A program made the position numbers and the translations under genes. This document shows, in pieces, positions 33,217-41,505 of a stretch of 64,000 nt of DNA. The notes beneath the pieces were generated by a model that worked only from the letters and a program-made list of their open reading frames with translations, did not search any database and had not been told where the DNA came from. The DNA lies in assembly GCF_028069655.1 (NCBI RefSeq), contig NZ_JAMCOS010000001.1, forward strand, positions 402,001 through 466,000. Reading direction: 5' to 3'. The stretch is from Acidovorax sp. NCPPB 4044 (GTDB lineage: Bacteria > Pseudomonadota > Gammaproteobacteria > Burkholderiales > Burkholderiaceae_C). Position 1 is the stretch's first letter, and each line of letters begins with the position of its first letter.

Positions 33217-36200
33217 TTACCTTGTTGTGACGGTTCCGGAAGTCATGGTGGAAGTATCCAGTGTTCCTGCGGCAGGAATACTTCCCTTCGGGACGGTGAT
33301 AACAACCGCATTAGGATTCTGCTGGGTAATGCGCACAGCATTATTCCATTCACGCTGACTCATCCCATTGACACTGCCTTTGTCCACGGTCTGTACGTAG
33401 ACAGTTCGACCCTGGGCGTCTGTGAATGTCATATCGGTGTAGGAAGCACCTTTGCGTCCGCCATTGAGAGGGGGAAGATAAGTTTCTGGAAGTTCGGCTC
33501 CCGTTACCACGTCACGCCCGCCCTGCGAATGGTTGTATGTGGGGTTATCGACTTGAAACTGATCCCGCACTTGATCCATATGCCCCTTGGTCGCGGCATT
33601 CCCCCGTCGGCACCACCCCAGCGGATCGGTCCAGGTCATCGGATTGAACGCATATTGGTGGAGATTCACCCCGCCGGCCAGCCCGATGGGGTCGGGCGTG
33701 GTGAAGGCCCCCAGGTCGGGGTCGTAGTACCGGAAGGTGTTGTAGTGCAGCCCGGTTTCGCGGTCCAGGTACTGGCCCTGCATGCGCAGGTTCTGCGGTA
33801 GCGGCACGGCGACGGATTGCGAGCGGATGCCCGTTTCCGCGACGGGCGCATCCACCGGCCGGCCTGCCGCATCGAACGCCTGCCATTCCTCGGCGACGGC
33901 GCTGCCCCAGACGCGGTACTGCGCCCGCCAGACGAGGTGGCCGTCGCGGTCGCTCATTTCCTCGGGCAGGCCGTTGGGCTGGAGGTGGAAGTAGTAGATG
34001 CGCGCCGGGGGTTGCGATGGGTCGGCGGCAGAAGCTTTGGCGCTCACCGGCTGCTCCGGCTCCTGTGCTGCCTCCCGCTGCGCCAGCCAGCGCGCGGTCG
34101 CACCCACCGGGCCCGCCACGGCATGGTGCGCATCGCTCGCGTCCCCGTTGGTGACGGGGATGGAGCGCACCTTGCCCGCCGCCGGGTCGGCATTCGGATC
34201 CTCCCCCACCAGCGCGAGCGCCGCCGCCGGGTGTTCGGGCTCCAGGGCGCCGGCCCCGTCGATGCGCGCCAGCGGCCGGTAGCCCCCCGGCTCGTACACG
34301 TAGGTGCTGGTGTTCGCGCCCCGGCCTTCCTGCAGGAGCCGCAGGCCTTCCCACACGAAGCGCGTCGCGCCGAAGTCGTCCTCCTTGGCGGTGCGCCGGC
34401 CCAGGGCGTCGTAGCGGTAGCGGAACACCTGCCGGATGGGCTCGCCGTCGCGGCCCGCGCGGATCACCGAGGCATGGGTCATGCGATGCAGTGCGTCGTA
34501 GCGGCAGTGCAGTTCGGTGTGCGCGCCGATGCGCTTGCGCACCAGCCGGCCGAAGCCGTCGTAGTCGAAGCGCCTGTCCTGCAGCACCTTCACGCGGTTG
34601 TGGCGCACCCAGCCCCGGCTGCTGCCCTCGGCGCCTTGCCCACCTTGGGACACGGGCGCATCCAGCCGGTTGCCGGCGGGGTCGTAGTGGAAGACCTCGT
34701 GCAGCGCCTGCCGCAGCGCGGGCGATGCCGTGCCAGCGCTCCCCAGGGCCTGCAGCGTGGCCGAGAGCACATGGCCGGCCGGGTCGTAGCGGTAGCGGGT
34801 CTCGCCGTTGCGGCTGTGGCGCGTGCGCGCCAGCTCGCCCGAGGCGTCGTAGTCCCATTGCTTGCGCAGGCCGTCCGATGCACTGGCGCCCCACGGCATG
34901 GATGCGCCGTCGTCCACCCGCCCCGCCCAGTCGCTCGACACGCGCAGGCCCGCCGACTGGGTCCACTGCGCGCGCTGCCGGCCCAGCGGGTCGTAGGCCC
35001 AGCGGCTCGCCCAGCGCCCCTGGGTGCGTAGCACCTCGCGGTGCAGGTCGTCCCGTTCGATGTCAGCCACCACGACGCCGTCCAGGCTGATCTGGTGGAC
35101 ATGGCCACTGCCGTAATGCAACTGGCGCAACACGCGCCCGTCCGGCAGTTCGGTGGACAGGCGGTTGCCCAGCGGGTCGTGCGTGTGGCGCAGCGTGGTG
35201 TGCGTGCCCGCATCGGTGTCCCGCGCAGACTCCGAGACGAGGTCGCCCAGCGCGCTGTAGCCGAACTCCAGCACCTGAGCGGGCGACCGGGTTTCGCCGT
35301 CGAGCGTCTGCGCCTGGACGATCCGGTTCATGCGGTCGTAGGCGAAGCGGTGCGCGATGCGGTCGTGCGGCGAGGGCGAGCGCACCAGCGCCTGCACGCG
35401 CTTGTCCACGAGGCGGCCGATGGCGTCGCGCTCGTAGGCGGTCTGGATCGGCGCGGCCGGCGCGTGGCCGGCAATGGATTGCTCGATCACGTCGTCCTCG
35501 CCGGGGTCTTCGCGCATCGCCACCACGCGCCCGAGCGGATCGTGCGCGAAGGAGCGGCGGCTGCCGTCCGGGCGCGCCTCCTGCGCCATGCGGTTGGCCG
35601 CGTCGTAGGCGAAGCGGTAGGTGGCGCCGTTCTCGCCGACGAGGCTGGCGAGGCGGTGGGCGGCGTCGTAGCCCAGGTGGACGGCGCCGCCGCCGGGATA
35701 CTGCAGGGCCAGCAGCTTGCCGTGGATGTCGTAGCGGTAGTGCGTGAGCCGGTGGCCGGAGTCGCCCGCCCAAACCAGCCGGTCCGCGCCGTCGTAGCCG
35801 TAGCGCTGCGCCGAGCCGTCGGCCCGCGTCACGGACAGCAGGCGGCCGAGCGCATCGTGCACGTAGCGCGTGGTCTGCCCCAGCGCATCCGTGCGCGATC
35901 TCAGGAACCCGTGGGCGTCGTACTCGAAGCGCGTGGCCTTGCCCGAGCAGTCGGTGTGGCGCACCAGCAGGGCGCGTTCGTCCCAGGCCCACTGCTGGCG
36001 GCCGCCGTTCGCGTCGATGGTGACGACGGGCAGGCCGCGCGGGCCGTGCAGCGTGGATTCGCGCCAGCGCGCCTCGCCCTCATCGCCCGGGATATGGGGC
36101 GGCGCGCCTGGCTCCAGCGGCGGGCCGAGCACTTCCGTGCGGTTGCCGCGGTCGTCGTAGGCGTAGTGCCAGCGGGTGCCGTCCACGGCGGTGGCCGCGC

Positions 36201-38067
36201 GCACGCGCTGCAGGCGCTCGTGCCAGTCCAGCCGGGCGGTCTGGCCCAGCGGGTCGGTGGCGCCGGTCAGGTTGCCCAGGCGGTCGTAGGCGAAGGTGAA
36301 GCGGGTGCCGTCCGCGCGGGTCCAGGCCAGCAGTTGCCACAGGCCGTTCCACTCCATGCGCTGCACCTGCCCCAGCGGGTCCTCGATGCGCGTGACGTTC
36401 TGGTCCGCGTCGTGGTCGAAGAGCTGCACGCGCCCGAGGTGGTCGGTGACGCGCGTGCGCCGGTCGCCGGGCCGCTCGCCGGGCAGGCCGTATTCGAAGG
36501 TCCAGGCGGTGGCGGGCAGGCCCGGGGCCGCGTCCTCCAGCCAGTGGTGCACCACGCGGCCTGCGGGGCCGGGCCGGTCCCAGCGGTAGCGGGCCACGAG
36601 CCCGCTGGCGAAGGTCTGCGCGACGAGGGTGGTGCCTTCCCAATCGAAGCGCCGCACGCAGCGGCCCAGGCGGTCGATGACCTGTGCGAGCTGGCCGTGG
36701 CCGTCGTAGCGGTATTCGACCAGCGTGCCGGCCGGGCCGCCCGCGGTGAGATCGACCCGCACGAGGCGCAGCCCGCCGGATTGCGCCTGGGCATACCGCA
36801 GCGCGAGCCGGTGGCCCGCGCTGTCGGTCACGTGCCGCACCACGCCGTCGGCATCGCGGTGGAAGTCGATGGTGTTGCCGTTGAAATCCGCCCATTGCAG
36901 CAGGCCGAGGCGCTCGCCGTCGCTGTCGCCGGTGCGCTGGCCGAAGCAGTAGATCCAGCCCATGGCGGGCATGCCGATGAAGTAGGCGCCGTTCTCCCCG
37001 CGGCTCAACTGCAGGCCCTCGGGCACGCTGAACATCTGGCCGCCGGAGGGCAGGTCGTCGAAGGGGATGTCGCGGCCTGCTTCGTCGATGAAGTGCGCCT
37101 TGCCGCCCTCGAAGACCAGCTCCACGCCGAAAGGCAGGCTCCAGCCTGTGCCCAGCGCACCCGTGCGCGCATCGCAGGACGCATAGGTGCGGCGCCACAC
37201 GATGGGCAACACACCGGGCAGGCTGAAGTCGGTGTCGTCGTCGCCCAGCAGCACCTTGGCACCGGTCACCACGTGCACCGGCTTGCCTTGCAGGAAGTTG
37301 CCCAGGCCCGTGCCCGCCCCATCGCCCCAGCGGGTTGCCGTGGAATGCCCGCCGTCGAAGGACGGCATGATCTCGCCCATGACCTTCGCGCCCGCCACGC
37401 CGGTGAGCACCGCCATGCCGAAGCACTTGACGCCGGCCTTGAGCGCGCCGGTGGCGCCGCCGAGGATGCCGGCCCAGAAGCGCGCCTTGCTGGCGAAATC
37501 GCGGTCGGACTGCGGCACTTCGCGCACGCGGAAGTTCGCGATGGGAACCGACTCGCCGCCGATGAAGACGTCGTCCGAGCCCTTGCTGATCTTGGCCTCG
37601 CAATCCACGCAGTCGCCTTCGCGCGCGGCGCGGTAGCTGTCGATGAAGACGTTTTCGCTGCCGAAGATCACCAGGCTGGGCGGCATGCTGTGCTTGGCGC
37701 ACTCGGCCACGTCCAGGCCGGTTCGGATGGCCGGCTGGCCGTTGATGAACACGGTGGCCGATCCGGTGGCGGTGAGCGTGCCGCAGTCGGAGCTGAAACT
37801 TCGCCCGAAGGCCTCGCCGAAGGATTGGACGAAGTCGCCCACCAGCGAGAAAGCGTGCGCGACGACGAATGACGCCAGGGCCACCCCTATGCCGATGGCG
37901 ATCCCCGCCGCCGTGCCCAGGCCGGGGCATGCGATCGTTCCTACTACGGCGCCGATCGCCACGGCGGCGCCGAACTCGATGCCCACGGCCGCAGCAGCAC
38001 CGGCCGCGTGCCCCTCGCGGGCATAGGTATGGGAGATCGGATCGTGCAGTCTGGCGGCCTTGGGCAT
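33217..38067 (-). CDS. Type VI secretion Rhs effector with prePAAR motif and variable C-terminal toxin
   Basis: This 1616-aa protein is a polymorphic toxin delivered by a type VI secretion spike. It starts with the prePAAR motif AARLHDPISH (residues 4-13), then a hydrophobic hairpin (about 22-85) and a PAAR domain that caps VgrG. A DUF6531 region and many YD/Rhs repeats form the shell. The core ends with DPIGLAGG and TDPLGW near residue 1485. The last 131 residues are the exchangeable toxin; I do not recognise it, but the spacing of GGRKGASYTDMTFTD and VQTVDKG resembles a restriction-endonuclease-like core, so a DNase is a guess. G+C drops sharply after DPLGW. The Eag chaperone upstream should bind the hydrophobic hairpin. 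Confidence 0.9.
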   Translation of the reverse strand: MPKAARLHDPISHTYAREGHAAGAAAAVGIEFGAAVAIGAVVGTIACPGLGTAAGIAIGIGVALASFVVAHAFSLVGDFVQSFGEAFGRSFSSDCGTLTATGSATVFINGQPAIRTGLDVAECAKHSMPPSLVIFGSENVFIDSYRAAREGDCVDCEAKISKGSDDVFIGGESVPIANFRVREVPQSDRDFASKARFWAGILGGATGALKAGVKCFGMAVLTGVAGAKVMGEIMPSFDGGHSTATRWGDGAGTGLGNFLQGKPVHVVTGAKVLLGDDDTDFSLPGVLPIVWRRTYASCDARTGALGTGWSLPFGVELVFEGGKAHFIDEAGRDIPFDDLPSGGQMFSVPEGLQLSRGENGAYFIGMPAMGWIYCFGQRTGDSDGERLGLLQWADFNGNTIDFHRDADGVVRHVTDSAGHRLALRYAQAQSGGLRLVRVDLTAGGPAGTLVEYRYDGHGQLAQVIDRLGRCVRRFDWEGTTLVAQTFASGLVARYRWDRPGPAGRVVHHWLEDAAPGLPATAWTFEYGLPGERPGDRRTRVTDHLGRVQLFDHDADQNVTRIEDPLGQVQRMEWNGLWQLLAWTRADGTRFTFAYDRLGNLTGATDPLGQTARLDWHERLQRVRAATAVDGTRWHYAYDDRGNRTEVLGPPLEPGAPPHIPGDEGEARWRESTLHGPRGLPVVTIDANGGRQQWAWDERALLVRHTDCSGKATRFEYDAHGFLRSRTDALGQTTRYVHDALGRLLSVTRADGSAQRYGYDGADRLVWAGDSGHRLTHYRYDIHGKLLALQYPGGGAVHLGYDAAHRLASLVGENGATYRFAYDAANRMAQEARPDGSRRSFAHDPLGRVVAMREDPGEDDVIEQSIAGHAPAAPIQTAYERDAIGRLVDKRVQALVRSPSPHDRIAHRFAYDRMNRIVQAQTLDGETRSPAQVLEFGYSALGDLVSESARDTDAGTHTTLRHTHDPLGNRLSTELPDGRVLRQLHYGSGHVHQISLDGVVVADIERDDLHREVLRTQGRWASRWAYDPLGRQRAQWTQSAGLRVSSDWAGRVDDGASMPWGASASDGLRKQWDYDASGELARTRHSRNGETRYRYDPAGHVLSATLQALGSAGTASPALRQALHEVFHYDPAGNRLDAPVSQGGQGAEGSSRGWVRHNRVKVLQDRRFDYDGFGRLVRKRIGAHTELHCRYDALHRMTHASVIRAGRDGEPIRQVFRYRYDALGRRTAKEDDFGATRFVWEGLRLLQEGRGANTSTYVYEPGGYRPLARIDGAGALEPEHPAAALALVGEDPNADPAAGKVRSIPVTNGDASDAHHAVAGPVGATARWLAQREAAQEPEQPVSAKASAADPSQPPARIYYFHLQPNGLPEEMSDRDGHLVWRAQYRVWGSAVAEEWQAFDAAGRPVDAPVAETGIRSQSVAVPLPQNLRMQGQYLDRETGLHYNTFRYYDPDLGAFTTPDPIGLAGGVNLHQYAFNPMTWTDPLGWCRRGNAATKGHMDQVRDQFQVDNPTYNHSQGGRDVVTGAELPETYLPPLNGGRKGASYTDMTFTDAQGRTVYVQTVDKGSVNGMSQREWNNAVRITQQNPNAVVITVPKGSIPAAGTLDTSTMTSGTVTTR

Positions 38068-38124
38068 GGCGTGGAGCGGGTGAAGCGGGAAATCGGTACG
38101 GACGAGCGGTGTTTGGCCAGAGGC

Positions 38125-38583
38125 TCAGGCGCGCAGGCGCAGGCTGTGCAGGACGGAGGCCCAGTGCGCGAGGTGTACGTCTTTCCACGGCCCGGCATGG
38201 GTGCCGGTCACCACCAGTGCGCGGCGCCCTGGCATCTCCGCGAGCACGACCTTCTGGTGGATGGGGTGGCCCTGCTTGGTGTAGGTGACATAGGCACCCG
38301 CGGCGTTGTGCGCCCCGCCGGAAGAGGGTGCGCCGGGCGGCGCATTCAACGGCAGATAGGTCGTGCCGAATTCCAGTTCCCTGAACTGCTTGCCCGAGGT
38401 GGCCAGCGCCTTGACCTGCTCGCGCAGCAGTTGCTCGACACTTCCGCCCTCATCGAAGTAGTCGCGCGTGATGACCACGCTGAAAGGCAGGGCCGGATCG
38501 CCGAAGACCAGCACGTTCACGCTGCGGTCGATGAAGCTGCCCTCGGGCAGGTCGAAGGTGGCTTCCTGGAGGTGGTACTGCAT
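38125..38583 (-). CDS. Eag-type (DcrB/DUF1795) T6SS effector chaperone
   Basis: The 152-aa product has the DcrB/DUF1795 fold used by Eag chaperones, which shield the membrane segments of prePAAR effectors before secretion. It reads MQYHLQEATFDLPEG followed by DRSVNVLVFG and ends KDVHLAHWASVLHSLRL, as in the family. I chose ATG 38583; a TTG 18 bp earlier is less likely. It lies between vgrG (31 bp) and rhs (57 bp), exactly where an Eag chaperone for the prePAAR-containing Rhs is expected. Confidence 0.85.
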   Translation of the reverse strand: MQYHLQEATFDLPEGSFIDRSVNVLVFGDPALPFSVVITRDYFDEGGSVEQLLREQVKALATSGKQFRELEFGTTYLPLNAPPGAPSSGGAHNAAGAYVTYTKQGHPIHQKVVLAEMPGRRALVVTGTHAGPWKDVHLAHWASVLHSLRLRA

Positions 38584-38614
38584 GGATCGTTCCGCGGCCA
38601 AAGCCGCGGGAGGG

Positions 38615-41149
38615 TCAGTTAATGTTGACGGGCTTGCCCAGCACGGTGAGCACGTCCGAGAGTTCGATGAGCCCGTTCTTGCCGCGGATCTCCACCTTGC
38701 CGTCGCTGGTGAGGGTGATGGAAGCGCCCTCGCCCGCGGTGAGCGTGACCGTGGCCCCGGCCTGCAGGCGGATGTGCTGGCCCGCCTTGACGAGCACCGA
38801 GTCGTCGGTGGCCTGCAGGTTGACGTTCTGCTGGCCCACGACGGTGGCGGTGTCGGTGCGCGAGGCCAGGGTCGCGTTCTGCTGGGCCGTGAGGTTCAGG
38901 TGACCCGTCTGCGCGTCGGTGGCGATGTCGCCCGCGCCCACGGTGGTGCGCTGCCCGCCTTCGGAGACGTGCGTCAGCATGCCGGCCTTGGCGAGCTGAG
39001 TGAGCTGCGCGCCGCTGGAGACGGTGATGTGCTGCGTGGCGTGCATCGACGCGCTCTGTCCCGAGCTGATGACGATGGGCTTGGGGCTGACCATCGTGTG
39101 GCCCTGCGGGCTCACGATGGAGACGATGGGCTGCGTGATGTCGCGCGAGAGTTCGCGCAGCGCCTGCGACTGCGGCATGGCCGGATCGGTGTCGGACGGC
39201 AGGGCCGCTTCCGGCGCACCGCCGCCGCTGCCCCCACCGCCCTGGAAGGCCGAGAGCGCGGCCGCCGCCTTCGACAGCGTCGCCGACGCGGCCTGGCCGC
39301 CCGTCATGGCCGCGACGCCGGCGCCCAATTCCATCATGTGCGAGGTCTTGAGCGAGTTGAGCGCGCCGATGTTCGCGTCCAGCGCCTGCGCCGCCTGAGC
39401 GGCTTGCTGCATGAGCGAAGCCGTGCCGGCGAGCCCCGCGCCCAGTTGGTCGAAGCCATCGGGGTTGTTCACCGAGACCAGGGAAGTGAAGTCCTGCGGA
39501 TAGGTGGTGATCAGGAGGCCCTTGTCCGCGCGGATCGAGCCCCACAGGTCCGTGCGCAGCTCGAAGCCGTAGCCGCGCTGCGAGCCCGAGCCCTGGTGCA
39601 TCAGGTACCCCATGTTCAGGTACGTGTTGCCGTAGGTGTTGGACAGCTCCAGGTGCTCCATGCCCTTCTTGTCCTCGAAGCGCAGCATGCTCGCGCCACC
39701 GCCGCCCTTGCTCCAGTGCGTGAGCGTGCCCGACTGCGTCTTGTGGTCGGGCAGCTTCCACGGCGGCATCTGGTCGGCGTTGTACACCCGCCCCGTGATG
39801 AGCGGGTAGTCCGGGTCCCCATTGAGGAAGTCCACCACCACTTCCTGCCCGATGCGCGGCAGGTAGATGCTGCCGTAGTTCTGCCCCGCCCAGCCCTGCG
39901 AGACGCGGATCCAGCAGCTCGACTGCTCGTCGAACCTGCCCTCCCGGTCCCAGTGGAACTGCACCTTCACCCGCCCGTACTGGTCCGGCCAGATCTCCTC
40001 GCCCGGCGGGCCCACGACCACCGCCGTCTGCGGGCCCGTGGTCTTCGGTTTGGGCGTCACCCGCTCGGGCGTGTACGGCACGCTCGTGGGCTGCGCCTGC
40101 AGCACGAAGCGCTGGAAGGAGCCTTCCTCCTGCTCGCTGCCCGCCTCCCCGGGCACCGCCGCGCTCGCCCGCGGGTTCTCCCGGAAGTGGTACTCCACCG
40201 CCGTGAGCAGGTAGGGCTGGTTCTGGTCCCCGCGCGGGTAGTTCTCCAGCGTGAACGTGTAGCCCGGCGCCAGCGCCCGGTGGCGCGACTCCCCACGCAC
40301 CGTGCTGCGCCCCGAGAGGTTGCCCTGCAGCCGCACCCGCGCGTACGCCTCCCCGTCGCCGAATTCCGTGTACCCGCCCGGCCACTCGTAGGTCTCGTGC
40401 GCGTCGTGGCTGTGCCCCGGCGGCATCTGCCGCATGTTCGCCAGGTCCGCACGGGGCTTCTTGAAGTCGTAGTCGTCGTTGTAGTACCGCCCCGACTTGA
40501 TCTCCTCGAAGAGCTCCCACGCGTGGATGTTCTCCCGGTCCGCCGCCGCCGCCTTCTCCGGCGGATAGAACGGGATCACCGCCGCCCCCGCCAGCGGCTC
40601 GTGCGAGGCCACGATGTCATCGGCCAGCGTCAGCGTGTGCTGCCCCGCACTGTGCTGGTGGTAGTAATAGATCCCCTCGTGCTCCATCAGCCGCGAGACG
40701 AACTGCAGGTCGCTCTCCCCATATTGCACGCAGTAATCCCACGTGCGGTAGCTGCGGCTGAGTTTCTTGTCCAGCGGATAGCCGTAGACCCCCAGTACCT
40801 CCTCGATGATCTGCGGCACGCTCTTGTTCTGGAATATCCGGAAGTCGCTCTTGCGCGACGCCAGCCACACCCACGGCTGCAGCCTCAGCCGGTACGAGTA
40901 GTACCGGTGGTCCTGCCCCTGCATCCCGAACCGCGTCACGATCCCGTCGATGTAGCGCCGCCCACCGCCCTCCGTCTCCACCACCACCGTCGCGTTCTTG
41001 CCCAAAAGCGCCTTCGGATCCACCTCCCGGCTCTCGCTTTGCAGGTCGATGTCCAGGCTGTACACCTCGCTCAGCCCCTCCCGGCCCCGCATCTCCCGGA
41101 AATGCAGCGATTCCCCTACCGGCGTTTTTATGGTGACTCGACGTGTCAT
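38615..41149 (-). CDS. vgrG: Type VI secretion spike protein VgrG (TssI)
   Basis: The 844-aa protein has the gp27/gp5-like VgrG core (QSESREVDPKALLGKNATV, EHEGIYYYHQH, GPPGEEIWPDQYGRVKVQF) followed by DUF2345 and a beta-helical tail. The Gly-rich stretch at about residues 645-655 links the spike to the C-terminal region. It forms the tip that carries the PAAR-Rhs effector. No tss structural genes are in the window, so this is an orphan vgrG-effector cassette that must use a secretion apparatus encoded elsewhere. Start ATG 41149. Confidence 0.95.
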   Translation of the reverse strand: MTRRVTIKTPVGESLHFREMRGREGLSEVYSLDIDLQSESREVDPKALLGKNATVVVETEGGGRRYIDGIVTRFGMQGQDHRYYSYRLRLQPWVWLASRKSDFRIFQNKSVPQIIEEVLGVYGYPLDKKLSRSYRTWDYCVQYGESDLQFVSRLMEHEGIYYYHQHSAGQHTLTLADDIVASHEPLAGAAVIPFYPPEKAAAADRENIHAWELFEEIKSGRYYNDDYDFKKPRADLANMRQMPPGHSHDAHETYEWPGGYTEFGDGEAYARVRLQGNLSGRSTVRGESRHRALAPGYTFTLENYPRGDQNQPYLLTAVEYHFRENPRASAAVPGEAGSEQEEGSFQRFVLQAQPTSVPYTPERVTPKPKTTGPQTAVVVGPPGEEIWPDQYGRVKVQFHWDREGRFDEQSSCWIRVSQGWAGQNYGSIYLPRIGQEVVVDFLNGDPDYPLITGRVYNADQMPPWKLPDHKTQSGTLTHWSKGGGGASMLRFEDKKGMEHLELSNTYGNTYLNMGYLMHQGSGSQRGYGFELRTDLWGSIRADKGLLITTYPQDFTSLVSVNNPDGFDQLGAGLAGTASLMQQAAQAAQALDANIGALNSLKTSHMMELGAGVAAMTGGQAASATLSKAAAALSAFQGGGGSGGGAPEAALPSDTDPAMPQSQALRELSRDITQPIVSIVSPQGHTMVSPKPIVISSGQSASMHATQHITVSSGAQLTQLAKAGMLTHVSEGGQRTTVGAGDIATDAQTGHLNLTAQQNATLASRTDTATVVGQQNVNLQATDDSVLVKAGQHIRLQAGATVTLTAGEGASITLTSDGKVEIRGKNGLIELSDVLTVLGKPVNIN

Positions 41150-41404
41150 CTTTGGTGGTCGACGTGCAGTGAAGGCTGCACGCTCGGATCTGAATGGGCC
41201 GGGATGATAGGGCGGCGCCTGGATGTCGAAGGAAAAAACGAAAGGGAAGTTGTTTCCTATAGTTTTTTGTTATAGGCGCTCAAAATATCCAATGCCTTGT
41301 CTTGGGGTGTGTGCAAGGTGTTCGCCCGCGCCCACCCGATCTTTCCCATGCCTTCTCCGGCAGGTTGCCGCTCTCGCGTCGTCCGCTCCAGATTGCAAAC
41401 ATGA
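41150..41404. promoter_or_regulatory. Upstream region of the vgrG cassette
   Basis: No gene is supported. The region is more A/T-rich than its surroundings and must contain the minus-strand promoter for vgrG-eag-rhs-immunity. CCTATA (41256-41261) and TATAGG (41271-41276) form a small inverted repeat around a T-rich loop. I cannot assign -35/-10 boxes with confidence. Confidence 0.4.
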
Positions 41405-41453
41405 TTGCTATAAGAGTATGAGCAAACTATTCAATGTTTGCGGCGGCATGGAG
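41405..41453 (+). repeat. Dispersed ~50-bp element, copy E
   Basis: TTGCT (41405-41409) pairs with AGCAA across a 12-nt loop; then come ACTATTCAATG and GCGGCGGCATGGAG. The end of the unit is part of a perfect 25-nt palindrome (41446-41470, arms GCATGGAGCCGA and TCGGCTCCATGC), so a second, stronger hairpin is attached to this copy. Confidence 0.85.
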
Positions 41454-41505
41454 CCGATTCGGCTCCATGCCTTGCTGCGGGCCGCTTCTCTTTCTTTCTT
41501 CTCCC

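Noticed and set aside
35041-37872. A 943-codon plus-strand frame opposite the rhs gene
   Set aside because: The rhs repeats on the minus strand are clearly coding; the opposite frame is a periodic Val/Ala/Arg-rich shadow.
33217-38067. Repeats within rhs considered as a CRISPR-like or satellite array
   Set aside because: The repeats are diverged YD/Rhs coding motifs of irregular spacing, not identical repeats with unique spacers. No CRISPR array was seen anywhere.
41446-41470. 25-nt palindrome as the terminator of the receptor gene ending at 41506
   Set aside because: The stem is perfect but no T-run follows on either strand, and it overlaps copy E of the dispersed element; termination cannot be claimed.
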